In this document: piece after piece, positions 44,762-52,583 of the stretch
How the letters are laid out: the number at the start of each line of letters is the position of its first letter
How positions within the stretch are numbered: the first letter of the stretch is position 1
Source of the DNA: Halobacteriales archaeon QS_6_71_20
Lineage (GTDB): Archaea; Halobacteriota; Halobacteria; Halobacteriales; Haloferacaceae
Assembly (NCBI GenBank): GCA_003020945.1
Contig: PXRU01000012.1
Coordinates: 37,404 to 101,403 of the forward strand
Length of the DNA: 64,000 nt
Direction: 5' to 3'
Made by a program: the position numbers and the translations under genes
Notes under the pieces: generated by a model
What the model was told of the DNA's origin: nothing
What the model saw: the letters and a program-made list of their open reading frames with translations, nothing else
Databases searched by the model: none

Positions 44762-45033
44762 TCGTAGAGGATATCGTCGATGTCTTCCTCGGAGGTTGTC
44801 ACGCCGGAGGCGGTCGTTCCCTTGTGGAACGCATCGCGTTCGTCTTCGTCGAGCGGGACACGTTCGGGACGGAACGAGTCGACGAGCTCCGTCTTCGATT
44901 CGACCGCACCGTCGACAAGCCGTGCGAGGAGTTCCTGCTGTGTGACCCGTCGTCCGGTCTGCAGCCGAACCTCCGCCCGAAGACGTTCGAGCCGCGATTT
45001 CGTCTCGTCATCGACCTTTACCGATGTGGACAT
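44758..45033 (-). CDS. VapB-type antitoxin (module 1)
   Basis: 91-residue acidic protein: TSVKVDDETKSRLERLRAEV is a ribbon-helix-helix opening, and RRVTQQELLARLVDGAVES continues it; the acidic C-terminus EEDIDDILYE is the usual toxin-neutralising tail. Encoded directly before the PIN toxin with overlap, transcribed first as expected for an autoregulating antitoxin. Confidence 0.85.
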   Translation of the reverse strand: MSTSVKVDDETKSRLERLRAEVRLQTGRRVTQQELLARLVDGAVESKTELVDSFRPERVPLDEDERDAFHKGTTASGVTTSEEDIDDILYE

Positions 45034-45083
45034 ACCGAATAGTAGCGGTTACCACCGAGTAAACGTTTCCACTAGGGACCCCG

Positions 45084-46094
45084 CTACAGCTCGTTCGGGC
45101 CGTCGTGATCGCCCGGCTGTCCCCCGTCGGCCCGAACCGGCTCCTTCGGAAGGTCCAACGACTCCAGCAGGTCGTACTCCTCCTTGGTGACCATGTACAG
45201 CACGTCCTCGATCACGGTGACGAGCTCGGGCAGCTCGCGGACGACGAGGTAGGTGATCCCGACGAGCGCGACGACCGCGAGCACCTGCGAGATGACCCGG
45301 TCCGAGAGGAAAAACGACACCATGTACGGGTCCGAGGAGCCGAACAGCAGCAGCACCTCGTCGACGAACAGCTGGAGGCGCTGGTTGCCGAAGGTGACGC
45401 CGATGAACGTCGTTCGAGCGATGTTCAGCGCCCAGATGATCGGGATCGAGACGGCAAGCGCCCGGAGCTTCCGGCCCAGCGGGGCCCGAACCGCGGCGAT
45501 CAGGCCCGCGAAGATGGCCATGCTCCCCAGCCCGGTGCACGCGAGGACGATCTCGAACAGGAGGCCGTGCCCCTCCGGCGTGACGAAGCGGTAGGCGTTC
45601 CGGTAGCCGAGGATCGGCCCCTCGACGAGCTCCGGGTGATAGCCGAACTGCGCCATCGCCCAGCCCGTCTGAGCGGTGACGAGCGAGATCAGCCCGCGTT
45701 TCAGCGGCTCGACCGTCTCGAACGGGAGGTACACCAGCCCCATCGCGGCGACCGCCCGCGAGAGCACGTACAGCGAGTCGCGGCCGTTCCACAGCAGCCA
45801 GCCGGCGTACAGACACGCCGGCACCGCCGCGAGCGACAGCGCGCCCTCGACGTAGCTCTTCTGGGTGAACGCGAAGTGGGGGAACAGCGCCAGCCAGAAG
45901 CCGGCGAACAGCCCCCAGCCGCCGGTCGCGAGCGCGCGCTCGGGTGCGACCGCGAGCGCGTCGAGCCTGCGGCGGAGCGCGGCGAGCGCGTCGTTCTCGA
46001 CGGCGCGGCGGCGACGCAGCCACTCGACGCCGGCGGCCGCGACGAACGTCGCGATCACCGTCCACCCCAGCAGGTCGGTGAGGGGACTCGCCAT
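45084..46094 (-). CDS. artA: Archaeosortase A
   Basis: 336-residue polytopic membrane enzyme that removes the PGF-CTERM tail and transfers surface proteins to a lipid anchor. About eight helices; the catalytic Cys lies in FEIVLACTGLGSMAIFAGLI (about 186-205) and the conserved Arg in WALNIARTTFIGVTFGNQRL, matching the Cys/Arg arrangement of exosortases and archaeosortases. The cytosolic tail is charged (EYDLLESLDLPKEPV). It lies 3-10 kb from its likely substrates, the S-layer glycoprotein and a paralog, and its promoter is leaderless-spaced. Two TA modules flank it. Confidence 0.94.
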   Translation of the reverse strand: MASPLTDLLGWTVIATFVAAAGVEWLRRRRAVENDALAALRRRLDALAVAPERALATGGWGLFAGFWLALFPHFAFTQKSYVEGALSLAAVPACLYAGWLLWNGRDSLYVLSRAVAAMGLVYLPFETVEPLKRGLISLVTAQTGWAMAQFGYHPELVEGPILGYRNAYRFVTPEGHGLLFEIVLACTGLGSMAIFAGLIAAVRAPLGRKLRALAVSIPIIWALNIARTTFIGVTFGNQRLQLFVDEVLLLFGSSDPYMVSFFLSDRVISQVLAVVALVGITYLVVRELPELVTVIEDVLYMVTKEEYDLLESLDLPKEPVRADGGQPGDHDGPNEL

Positions 46095-46116
46095 TCGTTC
46101 GGGGAACGGCGTTCTC

Positions 46117-46125
46117 GGATAAAGC
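46117..46125 (-). promoter_or_regulatory. TATA box of artA
   Basis: Minus-strand GCTTTATCC, centre 27 bases before the ATG at 46094, the only A/T island in the intergenic gap. The spacing predicts a leaderless artA transcript, separate from the TA genes upstream. Confidence 0.55.
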
Positions 46126-46160
46126 CCTTGTCGTCTCGCGTGTTGCGAACGCGAGGGCGG

Positions 46161-46592
46161 CTACGCGTACGGGTCGTCGGGGCCGTCCAGACGAGTGACC
46201 CCGTCGATCACGTCGAAATCGTCGTCGAACGAGTAGAGCCACTCGATGCTCTCGCGTTCCATGTGTGCGACGAGCGTCGCGTCGCCGAACGCGATCCCGT
46301 CATACGTCTCGAACAGTTCGACCGCGCGACGGAAGTCCGCCTGCGCGGAGTGGACGAGTTCGAATCCAGCCGAGTCGGAGAGGCGGGCCCGGAGGTCGAC
46401 GGCGATGTCGTGTCGGTGCCGTTCGTGAATCCAGTTCAGCGACTCCAGTAGTACGTAGTCGGTAACGCGGGCGGCCGGGAGGTCGCCCCGATCGATGCCG
46501 AGGACGATGTCCGTTGCGCGTCCGTGGCGATCCCCGGCACCCGTGTCCTTGTAATCGATGAGGACGTTGGAATCGACGACGGCGCGAGCCAT
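46161..46592 (-). CDS. PIN-domain toxin VapC (module 2)
   Basis: 143-residue PIN ribonuclease. ATG at 46592 gives ARAVVDSNVLIDYKD; further catalytic residues are in YVLLESLNWIHERH, IAFGDATLVAHME and YSFDDDFDVIDGV. The upstream part of the open frame is the antitoxin gene in another frame and is excluded. The start overlaps the antitoxin stop (ATGA). Intact, likely functional. Confidence 0.9.
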   Translation of the reverse strand: MARAVVDSNVLIDYKDTGAGDRHGRATDIVLGIDRGDLPAARVTDYVLLESLNWIHERHRHDIAVDLRARLSDSAGFELVHSAQADFRRAVELFETYDGIAFGDATLVAHMERESIEWLYSFDDDFDVIDGVTRLDGPDDPYA

Positions 46593-46864
46593 CAGGTGTC
46601 CTCCGGGAACGTGGAGTCCGCCTCGCACCCGGCTACGTCGTGCGTCTCGAGACAGTCACCACCCATGTCCGCCTTCCGATCGTCGTCCCCGAACGCGCCG
46701 TAGCGTTGTCGAACGATCCGGACGGACAGCCCTCCCTCCTCGTCGACGTCCCATCGGAGTTTGTCGCCCGCCTCGATGTCGAGCCGGCGGCGGAGCGACG
46801 CCGGGATCGTCACCATCCCGCTGTCGCTGACCGCCGTTTCCTCCGGGGACTTGTCGGTCGCCAT
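46592..46864 (-). CDS. AbrB/SpoVT-type antitoxin (module 2)
   Basis: 90-residue antitoxin with the swapped-hairpin AbrB domain: VSDSGMVTIPASLRRRLDIE and AGDKLRWDVDEEGGLSVRIV (about 12-51). The tail (ADMGGDCLETHDVAGCEADS) is acidic and cysteine-containing. ATG at 46864; 4-base overlap with the VapC start. It probably binds its own promoter together with the toxin. Confidence 0.88.
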   Translation of the reverse strand: MATDKSPEETAVSDSGMVTIPASLRRRLDIEAGDKLRWDVDEEGGLSVRIVRQRYGAFGDDDRKADMGGDCLETHDVAGCEADSTFPEDT

Positions 46865-46959
46865 GTGTATCGGTACGGATCGGCACCGTATACATGTTGC
46901 GCCACATGTGGTCGACCGTCGACCCAAGGGCACTGTCGATCCGGCCGGCCGCGATGGCC

Positions 46960-47022
46960 GTCGCTGGTCGGCGAAGCGCGTCGAAATAATAGGTCCACGT
47001 GAAGCGGGACGCGACCGGGTTA
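46960..47022. repeat. Dispersed repeat copy R1 at the 3' end of VapC module 3
   Basis: 63 bases from GTCGCTGGTCGG to GACCGGGTTA. It is the diverged relative of R2 and R3 (about 85% identical by eye) and contains the stop codon of the VapC gene at 47020-47022. It lacks the inverted repeat present in the other two. Confidence 0.75.
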
Positions 47023-47475
47023 CGGGCTCGGGAGATCGACATCGTCGGGGACGAGCGAGAACCCCAGCGTCCGGAAGTCGCTGTCGAACGCGAACACGTG
47101 GTCGACGTTCCGTTCGCGGGCGAGCACTCCCGTCACGTGGTCCACGAACGAGATCTGCTGGTCGTCGAAGCGACCGAACTCCGCACAGACCGTCTCGAAC
47201 CCCGATCCGTCCGGATGCAACACCGTCACCGTCGACGAGTCCCGAACTCGCCGGAGCGTCTCCACGGCCTGCGCGTGGCCCGCCTTCCGGAGCACGAGCG
47301 TCGCCAGTTCGCCGAGGACGTAGCCGGTCGTGTACATCGGGCGAAACCGGAGGTCCCCGGCAGCGATCGCGTCCATGACCGCGCGGGCCCGCTCGTGTCG
47401 AGGAGCGTTCTCGACGAAGTGAGCGAAGAACGCCCCCGTGTCGACGAACAGCGGCGTCGTTCCGGGGCCGCTCAT
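47020..47475 (-). CDS. PIN-domain toxin VapC (module 3)
   Basis: 151-residue PIN ribonuclease. PLFVDTGAFFAHFVENA, YVLGELATLVLRKAGHA, ISFVDHVTGVLARE and VFAFDSDFRTLGF hold the acidic site in the usual order. Similar in layout to module 1 (both begin FVDTG), suggesting duplication. ATG at 47475 overlaps the stop of the gene upstream (ATGA). The 3' end including the stop lies in repeat R1. Confidence 0.9.
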   Translation of the reverse strand: MSGPGTTPLFVDTGAFFAHFVENAPRHERARAVMDAIAAGDLRFRPMYTTGYVLGELATLVLRKAGHAQAVETLRRVRDSSTVTVLHPDGSGFETVCAEFGRFDDQQISFVDHVTGVLARERNVDHVFAFDSDFRTLGFSLVPDDVDLPSP

Positions 47476-47834
47476 CCGTCGGTCTCGCCGTAGAGCACGT
47501 CGTCGATCCCGTCCTCGTCGACGGGGTCGTCGACGGCAAACGAGGGCGCGGCGAACAGCGGGTCGTCGGCGTCCGCCTCCTCGGCGGTCGGGTCCGTATC
47601 CGTCGCGTCCCACCAGACGACGGTTCGACTGCCGAGCGTGACCTTCTCCAATCGTCCGTCCTCGGCCAACCGACGGAGCCGACGGTAGGCGGTCGACCGG
47701 TCGATTCCGAACCGATCGGCCACCTCGCCCGCGGTGTGAAACGGTCGTCCCTCGGCGAAGTACCGGACGACCGCGTCGTCGCCGATCTCGGAGTCGAACC
47801 GTCCGCGCTCGTCGCGGTCGGTGTGCTCGGACAT
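47472..47834 (-). CDS. HTH-type antitoxin (module 3)
   Basis: 120-residue winged-helix protein: FHTAGEVADRFGIDRSTAYR and RLRRLAEDGRLEKVTLGSRT (about 33-72) form the DNA-binding part, and the acidic tail (DEDGIDDVLYGETDG) resembles VapB tails. Overlaps the start of the PIN toxin gene, so it is the likely antitoxin although it lacks a ribbon-helix-helix or AbrB fold. ATG at 47834 is preferred to upstream in-frame sites because the sequence before it is not protein-like. Confidence 0.82.
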   Translation of the reverse strand: MSEHTDRDERGRFDSEIGDDAVVRYFAEGRPFHTAGEVADRFGIDRSTAYRRLRRLAEDGRLEKVTLGSRTVVWWDATDTDPTAEEADADDPLFAAPSFAVDDPVDEDGIDDVLYGETDG

Positions 47835-47995
47835 GCTCGATCGCGCTACCGACCGTACAGTCCGTACACTAATAGGTGTGTCCGTCGGGATGCTGCACAC
47901 GACGTAGTGTTCGGGATGACGGCCGACCGTTCGGGCGCGAATCCCGACGAGGGAGGCCACGTCTCGGACCGCTCGACCCGGAGAGACCGAGTGCC

Positions 47996-48164
47996 GTCGC
48001 TGGTCGGTGAAGCGCGCGAAAGAATGGGTCCGCGTGAAGCGGAACGCGACCGGGTTACGCCCGGTCAGTCGTGATTAGTTATCCTGACGGCGAGCCGCCG
48101 GCAGCGCGGCGCCGAGCAGGGCGACGACCGCGAGGACTGCGCCGAAGCCGGGCGTCGACGTCTC
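47996..48164. repeat. Dispersed repeat copy R2 with duplicated PGF-CTERM end
   Basis: 169 bases matching R3 (49099-49268): the first 78 are identical as far as I can compare, and the rest differ at about nine positions plus one indel. It includes the 3' end of an S-layer-type coding region (see 48075-48224) and the hairpin GACCGGG TTACG CCCGGTC at 48048-48066. Confidence 0.85.
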
Positions 48165-48224
48165 GGTCGGGTCGTCGGTCCCGGTGCCGGTGGCCGGCGG
48201 CTCCTCGGAAGCGCCTCCGGTCAC
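48075..48224 (-). pseudogene. Orphan PGF-CTERM remnant
   Basis: The minus strand encodes TETSTPGFGAVLAVVALL then GAALPAARRQDN and a stop at 48075, nearly the same end as the S-layer glycoprotein (STPGFGAVLAVIALLG, AALLAARRQE). Upstream it has a short Thr/Pro/Gly stretch but no globular domain; the frame starts just after the stop of the broken VapC of module 4. It is therefore a duplicated or left-over anchoring signal with no body, part of the R2 duplication. Confidence 0.7.
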
Positions 48225-48272
48225 CTTACCCGACAGTACAGGCGCTCGGGCGCGGTCGACAGCGTTCGGCCG

Positions 48273-48706
48273 CTAGTCGGACACGTACAGTTCGACGGTC
48301 AGTTCGGTCACTCCGGCCTGCTCTCGGATCCGGTTCACGAAGTCGCGCCGGTCGTCCGTGACGACCGGTTCGTCGTACTCCAGCGCCGTCGCCGCGATGG
48401 TCGCGTCCGCGGTCCCGACGCCCGTTCCGTTCGGATCGGCCGCCTGAGTCCGTCCCTCGATCCCTCCGGCCCGTTTCGCGATCGACGCCGTGAGATCGAC
48501 CTGTGGAAGCCCGTCGAGCAGGCGCTCGAACTTCTCGCGGTTGTGCTCAGTCTCGGTTCCCTTTCCGACGGCCACCTATAGTTCGAGCATCACAATCGGG
48601 GAACCCGCCTGATCCGGCCGTCACGTTCGAGCTCGCGTGCCTTCTCGATCGCCTCCGGTCTGTTGGCGTCGATGTCGATCAGAAAGTTCGTATCGAGTAC
48701 CGCCAC
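48273..48706 (-). pseudogene. PIN-domain toxin VapC (module 4), broken
   Basis: From GTG 48706: AVLDTNFLIDIDANRPEAIE, then RELERDGRIRRVPR; a frameshift near 48600-48605 is required to continue as IVMLEL, where a TAG stop (48576-48578) falls at a position where tyrosine is expected, and then VAVGKGTETEHNREKFERLL, GTADATIAATALEYDEPVVT and a stop at 48273. Two lesions, a frameshift and a nonsense codon, are in the toxin while the antitoxin gene next to it is intact. The remaining frame lacks the N-terminal Asp. Confidence 0.8.
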
Positions 48707-48949
48707 CTACGGCTCTCCGTCCGAAACCTCCGCGGCCTCCTCGGAATCGGAGCGTGCCGTCCGTCTCAGCGTCTCCTTCCGCGCCGCCGCCGTCTCCTCG
48801 TCGTGCGGTTCGTCCTCGTCGGCCAGATCGAGCAGCGAGACATCGCCCATCAGCCGGGTGATAGCCTCCGAGACCGTCTCGTCGTCGCGCTTGTGCGCCC
48901 TCACTCGTTCGTACACCTCCTCGTCGAGCCGCACAGTTCTCGTTCCCAT
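48707..48949 (-). CDS. VapB-type antitoxin (module 4)
   Basis: 80-residue protein, GTRTVRLDEEVYERVRAHKR then ETVSEAITRLMGDVSLLDLA: the ribbon-helix-helix like UPF0330/VapB archaeal antitoxins, with an acidic tail (EEAAEVSDGEP). Stop at 48707 abuts the GTG of the toxin. The frame is intact even though its partner is broken. Confidence 0.85.
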   Translation of the reverse strand: MGTRTVRLDEEVYERVRAHKRDDETVSEAITRLMGDVSLLDLADEDEPHDEETAAARKETLRRTARSDSEEAAEVSDGEP

Positions 48950-49098
48950 GCGTATATATCCGTGAACGACGGACTTGACTGTTCGCCCCGCCCGGTCCGT
49001 CGACCGGGAGTCGACGTATCGGCGTCGACATCACCTCCCATGGACCGGTATCCGGCCGGTCTGCCGAGATCGAGCGAACGCCGTCCGGAAGAGTGGCC

Positions 49099-49268
49099 GT
49101 CGCTGGTCGGTGAAGCGCGCGAAAGAATGGGTCCGCGTGAAGCGGAACGCGACCGGGTTACGCCCGGTCAGTCGTGGTTAGTTACTCCTGACGACGGGCC
49201 GCCAGCAGCGCGGCGCCGAGCAGAGCGATGACCGCGAGGACCGCACCGAAGCCGGGCGTCGACGTCTC
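49099..49268. repeat. Dispersed repeat copy R3 at the 3' end of the S-layer gene
   Basis: 170 bases, parent-like copy: it spans the S-layer stop codon, the last 28 codons (PGF-CTERM) and 80 bases downstream. Matches R2 over its whole length and R1 over 63 bases. Confidence 0.85.
49151..49169 (-). terminator. Hairpin after the S-layer glycoprotein gene
   Basis: GACCGGG TTACG CCCGGTC, a perfect 7-bp stem with a five-base loop, 13 bases after the stop codon. The same hairpin is in R2 (48048-48066). It could terminate or stabilise this presumably abundant mRNA. Confidence 0.45.
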
Positions 49269-51782
49269 CGTGTCCTCGGTGGTGTCGGTCTCGTTCATCG
49301 GCTCGGTGGTCGTCTCGGTGACGTCGGTGGTCGTCGTTCCGGGCGTCGTCGTGACGTCGGTGGTCGTCGTTCCAGGCGTCGTCGTGCCGGGCGTCTCCGT
49401 GTCCTCCTGCGCGACGACCTCACCGTCGGCGCTGGCGAGCTCGGAGTCGCTCCGCACGCTCACGGTGAACGTGTCACCCTCGGACTGCTCCGAGAAGTTG
49501 AACGTGCCGTTGAACGTACCGTCGGCCTGGACGGTCGCGGTCTGCGTGTTGAAGAACCGCGGCTGCGTGTCCTCCGAGGAGCGGACGCGAATGGTCAGCT
49601 CCGTACCGGGCGCGAGATTGGTCGTACCGGAGATCGCCTCTCCGTCAGCGGCGGTGACGTTCACCGGGTCGCTGTCGAGGCTGGTGTCGGGCGACTCGAC
49701 CTCGAAGGTCGCGTTGACCGACTGGTGATCAGCCTCGTCCTCGGAGTCGAGGAGACGGTCGTCGACGACCGTGAACTCGGGCTGGTACTCGTCGCCGTCG
49801 CTGAGACTGGCCGAGTCACCGTCCTGAGTGACGTTGAGGTTGCTCGAGCCAGTGTTGACCGCAATGTAGTAGACACCATCGCCCTCGACGACGGTGACTG
49901 CGTCACCGGAGCTGAGGACGTTGATGACCTTCGGGTCGCGGTTCTGGACCGGGTTCGCCTGCTCGACCGTGAGCGTGACGGCGCCTTCCTGAATCGCGGC
50001 CGTGAGGTTACCGTTGGCCTCGATGGCGCCCTCCAGACCAGTCGCGCTGACCTGGTGGACGACGTAATCGCCCGCGGTGATGGTGTCGTCCTGCGTGACG
50101 GCACCGTCCTCAACGAGCGAGTTGATGTCGCTCTCGGTCACACCGTCCTCGCCGTCGGCGTCGAGGTCGGCGCCACCGGGCGCGGTCCACAGCTGCATGT
50201 CGTCAGTGGAGCGCTCCTCGATGAAGAGCGTGCCAATGTCGTTCGGCGACTCCACTGTATCCGACGGGCTGCTGGATGTGCTCGTGTAGATCGTGTACTC
50301 GCCGGTCGCAAGGATAGCGGAGATACTCTCGCTGTCCTCGACGGTCACGGAGTCATCGCTGTCCTCCGTGGAGGCGATCACGCCCTGCGAGCTGTTGCCA
50401 GCCGTGTAGGTGTTGAACTGAACGGTGACCTCGCCGTCAGCGTCGCCGTCCGCACCGTCCTCGACGCTGATGTTGGCCTGGTAACCGTCCTCTTCGCTGT
50501 CACCGACGATGAGGGTGCCGCTCGTCGCGGCGCCGTTCATCTCGACGGTGACATTCGCGACGTCGCCCTGCGCGACCTCGACGTTGCTGTTAGCGAAGGA
50601 CGTCTCGCCGGCACCGACGTCGTTCACCGTGATCGAACCGGTGTCCTCGACGCCCGTGTCCGTCACCTCGAACGTGAGGTTGTAGTCGCCGCCGTCGATA
50701 CCGGAGAAGTTGGCGTCAGCGGCCTGACTGCCGCCAGTGACCTGCAGTTCGACGCCGTCGTCGTCGTCGCCGGTGTCGACCGCGCCGAAGTTATCGTCGA
50801 AGATGTCGGCGAGGTCTTCATCGGAGAGACTCTCCGAGGTGACGGTGACGTTGTAGTCGTCAGCGCGGTTCGTGGAGTCGAACTCGATCTCGACGCCGGT
50901 CGTGCCGTCGTTGTCGACCGAGTCGCTATCGAACGCGGCGCTGAAGTCCTGCTCGCGGATGGTGAACGTGATGTCCGCGTCGGACGGGTTCTGACCGTCG
51001 TTCGAGATGAAGTAGGTCGTACCCGCGTCCAGCCCGGATGTGGAGACGTTCACGAGCCCGTTATCGCCGTCGCCCAGCGATCGGACGGGCGACCCCGTGT
51101 CCGAGTCGACGCGCTCGTAGAGCTGGTAGCCACCATCGGCGGAGTTGTTATCGTTGAAGGCCGCGTCGTACGAGGCCGTCTGGCCCGCGAAGACGATGCC
51201 GCCGTCGTTGAAGTTGGTGTCGTCGTCGGTGTCAACGACAGTCAGCGTCACACCCGTCGACCGAGTGTCGACCTCGGTGGTGCCGTCAGCGTCTACGTCG
51301 CTCCTGGCACCGATGTCGACGGTCGTGTTCTGATTGACGCTCGGCGCCTCAACGGAGTCGATCGTGAACGAAACGTTGATCGTCTCGCTCGCGTTACCGT
51401 TTGAGTCGTCGAACGTGATCGTGACCTCGTTGTTCGTCGTGTCAAGGCTGGACCCGACGTTTGTCGTGCCCTGGCTGCCGGACTCGTTGCCGGTAACAGC
51501 CTCGTTCGTGATCGACGAGGAGTTCAGGTCGACAGCGTTCGTGAACTCGACGGTGACGGTACCACCGGAGGTGTTGTCACTTAGGTCCACGTCATCGATC
51601 ACTAGCGTTACGTCGTGAGAGTTTGTAGTCCCTTCATCCACGGAACTGGGATCTAGGCTCCCAGTCGCGAGTGTAGGGGCCGCAGCAGCCGTTCCTGTAA
51701 ACGCGACAGTGCCAGCGAAGACGCTGAACACCATCAGCGCTGTCAGGACCAGCGCGCGGATCTTGTCGTTGTGTTCTGTCAT
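49182..51782 (-). CDS. csg: S-layer glycoprotein (PGF-CTERM, BGTF domains)
   Basis: 866-residue secreted, very acidic cell-surface protein. ATG 51782 gives TEHNDKIRALVLTALMVFSV, a signal sequence ending near FTGTAAAAPT. The body is beta-rich with many NxS/T sequons (e.g. NASETINVSF, VNVSTSGL, ANFSGI) and repeated domain-like blocks (FSAAFDSDSVDNDG; DYNVTVTSESLSDEDLADIF). A Thr-rich stalk, with 33-bp DNA repeats (TTTPGTTTTDVT twice), leads to STPGFGAVLAVIALLGAALL and RRQE, the archaeosortase A signal. Leader mRNA of about 110 bases is predicted by the TATA position. Confidence 0.93.
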   Translation of the reverse strand: MTEHNDKIRALVLTALMVFSVFAGTVAFTGTAAAAPTLATGSLDPSSVDEGTTNSHDVTLVIDDVDLSDNTSGGTVTVEFTNAVDLNSSSITNEAVTGNESGSQGTTNVGSSLDTTNNEVTITFDDSNGNASETINVSFTIDSVEAPSVNQNTTVDIGARSDVDADGTTEVDTRSTGVTLTVVDTDDDTNFNDGGIVFAGQTASYDAAFNDNNSADGGYQLYERVDSDTGSPVRSLGDGDNGLVNVSTSGLDAGTTYFISNDGQNPSDADITFTIREQDFSAAFDSDSVDNDGTTGVEIEFDSTNRADDYNVTVTSESLSDEDLADIFDDNFGAVDTGDDDDGVELQVTGGSQAADANFSGIDGGDYNLTFEVTDTGVEDTGSITVNDVGAGETSFANSNVEVAQGDVANVTVEMNGAATSGTLIVGDSEEDGYQANISVEDGADGDADGEVTVQFNTYTAGNSSQGVIASTEDSDDSVTVEDSESISAILATGEYTIYTSTSSSPSDTVESPNDIGTLFIEERSTDDMQLWTAPGGADLDADGEDGVTESDINSLVEDGAVTQDDTITAGDYVVHQVSATGLEGAIEANGNLTAAIQEGAVTLTVEQANPVQNRDPKVINVLSSGDAVTVVEGDGVYYIAVNTGSSNLNVTQDGDSASLSDGDEYQPEFTVVDDRLLDSEDEADHQSVNATFEVESPDTSLDSDPVNVTAADGEAISGTTNLAPGTELTIRVRSSEDTQPRFFNTQTATVQADGTFNGTFNFSEQSEGDTFTVSVRSDSELASADGEVVAQEDTETPGTTTPGTTTTDVTTTPGTTTTDVTETTTEPMNETDTTEDTETSTPGFGAVLAVIALLGAALLAARRQE

Positions 51783-51920
51783 GGTTTGGTTAGGTCGCAC
51801 TGCATCCGGCGACAACACGCTTCGCCCGGGCCTGCTCCAGAACGCCCGCGAGGCGGACTCGGCGAGGGGTACTCGTTGCTGTCACCATGGGTAGGGGTAC
51901 GGACGTACCCTGCATCGGAC

Positions 51921-51930
51921 CTTATAAATC
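51921..51930 (-). promoter_or_regulatory. Strong TATA box of the S-layer glycoprotein gene
   Basis: Minus strand GATTTATAAG, the best TATA match in the window, about 140 bases before the ATG at 51782. Transcription should begin near 51896-51899, giving a leader of roughly 115 bases, unusual among the mostly leaderless genes here. A GGGTAC/GTACCC inverted repeat lies at the predicted start site (51894-51911). Confidence 0.7.
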
Positions 51931-52007
51931 TCTTGTGGTACTCGACCCGCCGCGTCAACGCTTCACACACCCGAAAACGGCTCCGTCGGACGCTCTCGCC
52001 GATTTGG

Positions 52008-52018
52008 GTTTAAATACT
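52008..52018 (+). promoter_or_regulatory. Plus-strand TATA element before a possible short gene
   Basis: GTTTAAATACT, an excellent TATA-like sequence, centre about 29 bases before an ATG at 52042. Back-to-back with the S-layer promoter at 51921-51930. Confidence 0.5.
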
Positions 52019-52041
52019 TTGTGTGAAAAGGGGAGCGGACT

Positions 52042-52296
52042 ATGAGCGCCGCGGCGACGCCGACCCGCCGGACCGGGGGTGTCGCGGCGCGGTCGGGCTC
52101 GCGCGCGGTCCCGAGCGACGCAAGGGGATTCAGGATCGGGCCGTCGGCTGCGGGCGGCGTTTCCGTGCGTCGTCGCGCGGGTGCGCCGCGGGCGACCCGG
52201 TCGAACGGCGCCATCACGCCCGGGACGGACCCGCAGTCGCCGTCGTTGGGGGCGAGCCCATCGCGCCGGCGTCACCCTCCTCCCCCACAAACTTGA
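52042..52296 (+). CDS. Possible short or truncated gene (84 aa)
   Basis: ATG at 52042 sits at leaderless distance from a strong TATA sequence; it reads SAAATPTRRTGGVAARSGSR, then a Ser/Pro/Arg-rich low-complexity sequence to a stop at 52296. The composition after about residue 30 is like a non-coding frame. It may be the 5' end of a lost gene (the promoter surviving) or not coding at all. I recognise no domain. Confidence 0.3.
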   Translation: MSAAATPTRRTGGVAARSGSRAVPSDARGFRIGPSAAGGVSVRRRAGAPRATRSNGAITPGTDPQSPSLGASPSRRRHPPPPQT

Positions 52297-52321
52297 GGTA
52301 ATGCGGGGGGTAGCACTCGAT

Positions 52322-52582
52322 ATGGGCGAGTCCACCCGCGTCACCGAGAAGGGGCAGGCGACGATCCCGAAGTCCCTCCGCGAGAAGTACGACCTGGAAC
52401 CCGGCGACGAGGTCGTCTGGGTCGACACCGACGAGGGCATCGTCGTGAACAAGCGCACGCGAGCCGGCGGACGCGGGATGCTGCTGCCCGACGACACGTC
52501 CGACGAGAAACGCGAGGCGGTCGCCGAGGAGCTGTCGCGGCGGCTCCGCGACCGCCGCGACCGCGACTACCGAGAGGCCTGA
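52322..52582 (+). CDS. AbrB/SpoVT-type antitoxin (module 5)
   Basis: 86-residue antitoxin: GESTRVTEKGQATIPKSLRE and KYDLEPGDEVVWVDTDEGIV (about 2-41) form the AbrB fold with TIPKSLR motif; the C-terminus is Asp/Glu/Arg-rich (SDEKREAVAEELSRRLRDRR). ATG 52322. The only TA module on the plus strand. Its partner, the next gene, begins one base after its stop. Confidence 0.9.
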   Translation: MGESTRVTEKGQATIPKSLREKYDLEPGDEVVWVDTDEGIVVNKRTRAGGRGMLLPDDTSDEKREAVAEELSRRLRDRRDRDYREA

Positions 52583-52583
52583 G

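Noticed and set aside
49182-51818. Longer start for the S-layer gene at 51818
   Set aside because: The 12 extra codons precede the conserved TEHNDKIRAL start and would disrupt the signal peptide.
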